NCBI GenBank assembly: GCA_903935585.1
Contig: CAIZSE010000007.1
Coordinates: 1 to 64,000 of the forward strand
Length of the DNA stretch: 64,000 nucleotides
Direction of reading: 5' to 3'
Origin: an uncultured Burkholderiales bacterium
GTDB lineage: Bacteria; Pseudomonadota; Gammaproteobacteria; Burkholderiales; Burkholderiaceae_C
In this document: in pieces, positions 61,646 through 64,000 of the stretch
How the letters are laid out: each line of letters begins with the position of its first letter
Numbering within the stretch: the stretch's first letter is position 1
Translations under genes and position numbers: made by a program
The notes under the pieces: generated by a model
Seen by the model: only the letters and a program-made list of their open reading frames with translations
Told to the model about the DNA's origin: nothing
The model's database searches: none

Positions 61646-62770
61646 ATGAAATCTGCCCTCTTCTCACTTGTTTTGCTGCTCGGCTTGTCAGGCGCAGCCT
61701 GGGCCGATCGCGTCAAGGATTTGGCGTCTGTGGCTGCAGGCCGAAGCAACCAACTCATCGGTTACGGCCTGGTGGTCGGTTTGCAAGGCACGGGAGATGG
61801 CGCCGATGTGTCGTTCACGGCCCAAAGCATGAAATCCATGCTGGCGCGACTGGGTGTGGGCATTGATGGCCCGCTGTCTGACTTTGAACAAAACGCCACC
61901 AGCGGCAAGATCGACATCAAGAACGTGGCCGCCGTGATGATCACCGCAGAATTGCCTGGTTTTGCCAAACCTGGCCAAAAAATCGACATCAATGTCTCGG
62001 CCATCGGCAAGGCCACCAGCCTGCGTGGCGGCAGCTTGCTGTTGACCAGCCTGCGCGGTGTCGACGGCGAAATTTACAGCCTGGCCCAAGGCGCACTGAC
62101 AGCCACAGGCGTTGAGACCAGTGCTGCGGGCTCCAAAGTCAGCATCGGTGTGCCGACTTCTGCCCGCATTCCGGGTGGTGCCACCGTAGAGCGCATGGTC
62201 GAAACCCCGTTTGAAAAGTCTGACCACGTGGTCATGAACGTGCGTGAATCGGATTTCACCACCACCACAGCCATCGTCAATTCGATCAACAAGAATTTTG
62301 GCCAAGGCACCGCGCAAGCCCTCGACGGCATGTCGTTTTCGATCAAAGCGCCCACCGACATGTCGCAGCGCGTGGCCTTCATGAGCATGGTTGAAAACCT
62401 CGATGTGGTGCCTGGCGAGCCGCCAGCACGCGTGGTGGTCAACTCGCGCACCGGCACCGTGGTCATCAGCCGCAATGTGCGTGTCACGGCAGCTGCTGTG
62501 GCGCACGGCACCATCTCGGTAGCGATCGCAGCGACCAACGAAGTGTCACAGCCCAATGCTTTGTCACGCGGCCAAACCGCCGGTGTGCAAAACGCCGACA
62601 TTTCGGTGTCCGAGCCCAAAAACCCGATGTTCCTTTTCCAGCCAGGTGTTGACCTGCGCCAAGTGGTGGACGCCGTCAACCAGGTGGGCGCCACGCCTTC
62701 GGCACTGATCGCGATTCTGGAAGCCCTCAAAAGCTCAGGCAGCTTGCGTGCCGAGCTGATCGTGATCTAA
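61646..62770 (+). CDS. flgI: Flagellar P-ring protein FlgI
   Basis: A 374-residue periplasmic ring subunit. The signal peptide (about 1-20, SALFSLVLLLGLSGAAWA) is followed by DRVKDLASVAAGRSNQLIGYGL and GTGDGADV. The C-terminal end has NPMFLFQPGVDLRQVVDAVNQVGATPS in part, then ILEALKSSGSLRAEL. The ATG at 61646 is taken because GGTGA lies five bases upstream; another ATG is five codons earlier. FlgA assists its assembly. Confidence 0.96.
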   Translation: MKSALFSLVLLLGLSGAAWADRVKDLASVAAGRSNQLIGYGLVVGLQGTGDGADVSFTAQSMKSMLARLGVGIDGPLSDFEQNATSGKIDIKNVAAVMITAELPGFAKPGQKIDINVSAIGKATSLRGGSLLLTSLRGVDGEIYSLAQGALTATGVETSAAGSKVSIGVPTSARIPGGATVERMVETPFEKSDHVVMNVRESDFTTTTAIVNSINKNFGQGTAQALDGMSFSIKAPTDMSQRVAFMSMVENLDVVPGEPPARVVVNSRTGTVVISRNVRVTAAAVAHGTISVAIAATNEVSQPNALSRGQTAGVQNADISVSEPKNPMFLFQPGVDLRQVVDAVNQVGATPSALIAILEALKSSGSLRAELIVI

Positions 62771-62784
62771 AGCAAAGCAAAACC

Positions 62785-63261
62785 ATGAGCGACGTGTCCA
62801 ACACCACCCCCAGCAGCTATCTGGACTTCAACGCCCTGAAGCGCCTGAAGGGTGAGGCCGCGCGCGACCCATCGAAGGCCATTCGCCAGACCTCTGAACA
62901 ATTCGAGGCTTACTTCATTCAGCAGATGATGAAAACCATGCGCGACTCGATCGAAAAAAGCGATCTGGTCGAAGGCGGCAACATGGACATGTACCAGGAC
63001 ATGATGGACAAGGAAGTTTCCTTGCAAATGGCCAAGCGCGGCGGCATGGGCCTGGCCGACATGATGGAGCGCCAGATGGTCCGGGCGCAAGAAATGAGCA
63101 CACAGGATGCGCTGCAACTGCGCCAACCCGAAGCGAAGCCCATGCCACTCCATGCCCCACGTGTGGCCATGTCCCTCAAACCAGAGGCCATCAAAGCCTA
63201 TGAACTCGAACGCAGCACCAGCTTCAAGCTGAACGGCGCCACACCGGGGGCTAAACCATGA
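62785..63261 (+). CDS. flgJ: Rod assembly protein FlgJ, short form without muramidase domain
   Basis: A 158-residue protein. The N-terminal rod-capping domain is complete: QTSEQFEAYFIQQMMKTMR (about 36-54) and DMYQDMMDKEVSLQMAKRGGMGLADM. After that comes a short tail (to residue 158) and not the glucosaminidase domain found in the roughly 310-residue FlgJ of E. coli. The wall-cutting activity for rod passage must come from another protein. Its stop overlaps the flgK start. Confidence 0.93.
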   Translation: MSDVSNTTPSSYLDFNALKRLKGEAARDPSKAIRQTSEQFEAYFIQQMMKTMRDSIEKSDLVEGGNMDMYQDMMDKEVSLQMAKRGGMGLADMMERQMVRAQEMSTQDALQLRQPEAKPMPLHAPRVAMSLKPEAIKAYELERSTSFKLNGATPGAKP

Positions 63262-64000
63262 GTGACTTGCTCAGCATTGGCAGCTCAGGCGTCACGGCTT
63301 ACCAGCGTGCCCTCGCCACTGTATCCAACAACATTGCCAACGTCAGCACAGATGGCTACACACGGCAAGATGTATCGCTGAGCTCCAACCAGCCTCGACA
63401 AATTGGCAACAGCTATTTGGGCACCGGGGCCCGCTTTGATTCGGTGCAAAGGCAATACGATGCTTTTGTTGAATCGAACCTGCGCAACAGCAACAGCGAT
63501 CTGGAAAGCCAAAAACCCCTGCTGTCCTATGTCAACCGCCTGATCGATGTGATGGGCGATGAAAGCATTGGGCTGACCACGGCGGTCAACCGGTTTTTTG
63601 AATCCTCCAGAGACCTGGCCACCGACCCCGCCTCTGTCGTCTCGCGCAGCATATTTTTGCGCGATGCCGATGGCTTGGCGGCACGGTTTCAACAATTGGC
63701 GAGCCAGTTTGATTTGCTCGACAACGAAACCCGCCAATCGGTTGAAACCGATGTGGGCCAGATCAACTCATTGACCCAGCAGCTGGGCTTGCTCAACAAG
63801 CAAATGGTCAAAAACAGCACTGCGGCCAGCCAGCCCTCAGAGCTGCTGGACCAGCGTGACCGCTTGTTGCGAGAATTGTCGGGTTTGATTTCGGTCAAAA
63901 CCAAATTCGAGACCAACGGTGCGGTGTTGATCAGCGTGGGTGACACACTGGACCAAGGCATTCTGGTCCACAACGCAACCACTCGGGCCATCACTGTGTC
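63258..64000 (+). CDS. flgK: Flagellar hook-associated protein FlgK (partial, 3' end off the window)
   Basis: About the first 247 residues are present. The N-terminus SDLLSIGSSGVTAYQRALATV with NNIANVSTDGYTRQ is the FlgK signature. VNRFFESSRDLATDPASVVS and the coiled Gln-rich region with LLDQRDRLLRELSGLISV follow. The ATG overlaps the flgJ stop (ATGA). FlgK forms the hook-filament junction with FlgL, which should lie to the right. Confidence 0.95.
   Translation, partial: MSDLLSIGSSGVTAYQRALATVSNNIANVSTDGYTRQDVSLSSNQPRQIGNSYLGTGARFDSVQRQYDAFVESNLRNSNSDLESQKPLLSYVNRLIDVMGDESIGLTTAVNRFFESSRDLATDPASVVSRSIFLRDADGLAARFQQLASQFDLLDNETRQSVETDVGQINSLTQQLGLLNKQMVKNSTAASQPSELLDQRDRLLRELSGLISVKTKFETNGAVLISVGDTLDQGILVHNATTRAITV

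Overview
The window is GC-rich DNA of a betaproteobacterium, most like Burkholderiales/Comamonadaceae. Three things suggest this: the block xseA | exbB-exbD-lpxK-(Trm112-like)-kdsB-adk | lexA, the KDO/lipid A genes of a Gram-negative envelope, and the style of the flagellar genes. The placement is inferred from gene content; no database search was possible. Nearly all of the window is coding. I see no prophage, integrase, transposase or CRISPR.

Region 1 (1-26.4 kb) is housekeeping and catabolism. It opens with the end of a minor-pilin (PilW/PilX/PilV-like) operon. Two of those proteins carry canonical EF-hand loops. Next come ribD, an acyl-CoA ligase, rpiA, pyrD, a thioesterase, an LhgO-like FAD oxidase and an SDR dehydrogenase. 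sodB is flanked by two inverted copies of a 64-66 bp palindromic element. Then come xseA, the envelope operon exbBD-lpxK-kdsB-adk, an asparaginase and lexA, which has two SOS boxes. A CoA-catabolic block follows: 3-hydroxyacyl-CoA dehydrogenase, five tandem 40-bp hairpin repeats, an enoyl-CoA hydratase, a Crp/Fnr regulator, and an adjacent phosphotransferase/acyl-CoA dehydrogenase pair resembling the two halves of animal ACAD10/11 (or LvaA/LvaC). A GST and two tRNAs (Pro-UGG, Arg-UCU) close the region.

Region 2 (26.4-64 kb) is a large flagellar island. Leftward: flhA-flhF-flhG-fliA, two unknown genes, and fliS. Rightward: fliK-fliL-fliM-fliN-fliO-fliP-fliQ-fliR-flhB plus three poorly known genes, the first a DamX-like membrane protein. 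Then come motA-motB with small accessory genes, a sigma-54 activator of FleQ/FlrA type without a receiver domain, flgP/flgT-like ring genes with a LysM-like protein, a second FliK-like gene with an FhlB-like gene, flgN-flgM, flgA, and flgBCDEFGHIJK running off the right edge.

Promoter motifs read by eye suggest a cascade. A sigma-70-type promoter precedes the FleQ-like gene. Sigma-54 (-24/-12) sites precede flhA, fliK, flgA and flgB. Sigma-28 (FliA) sites of the form TCAAG...N11...CGAT precede fliS, motAB, flgP and flgM. FlhF/FlhG and this hierarchy suggest a polar flagellum. Flagellin (fliC), fliD, fliE-fliJ and chemotaxis genes are not in the window.
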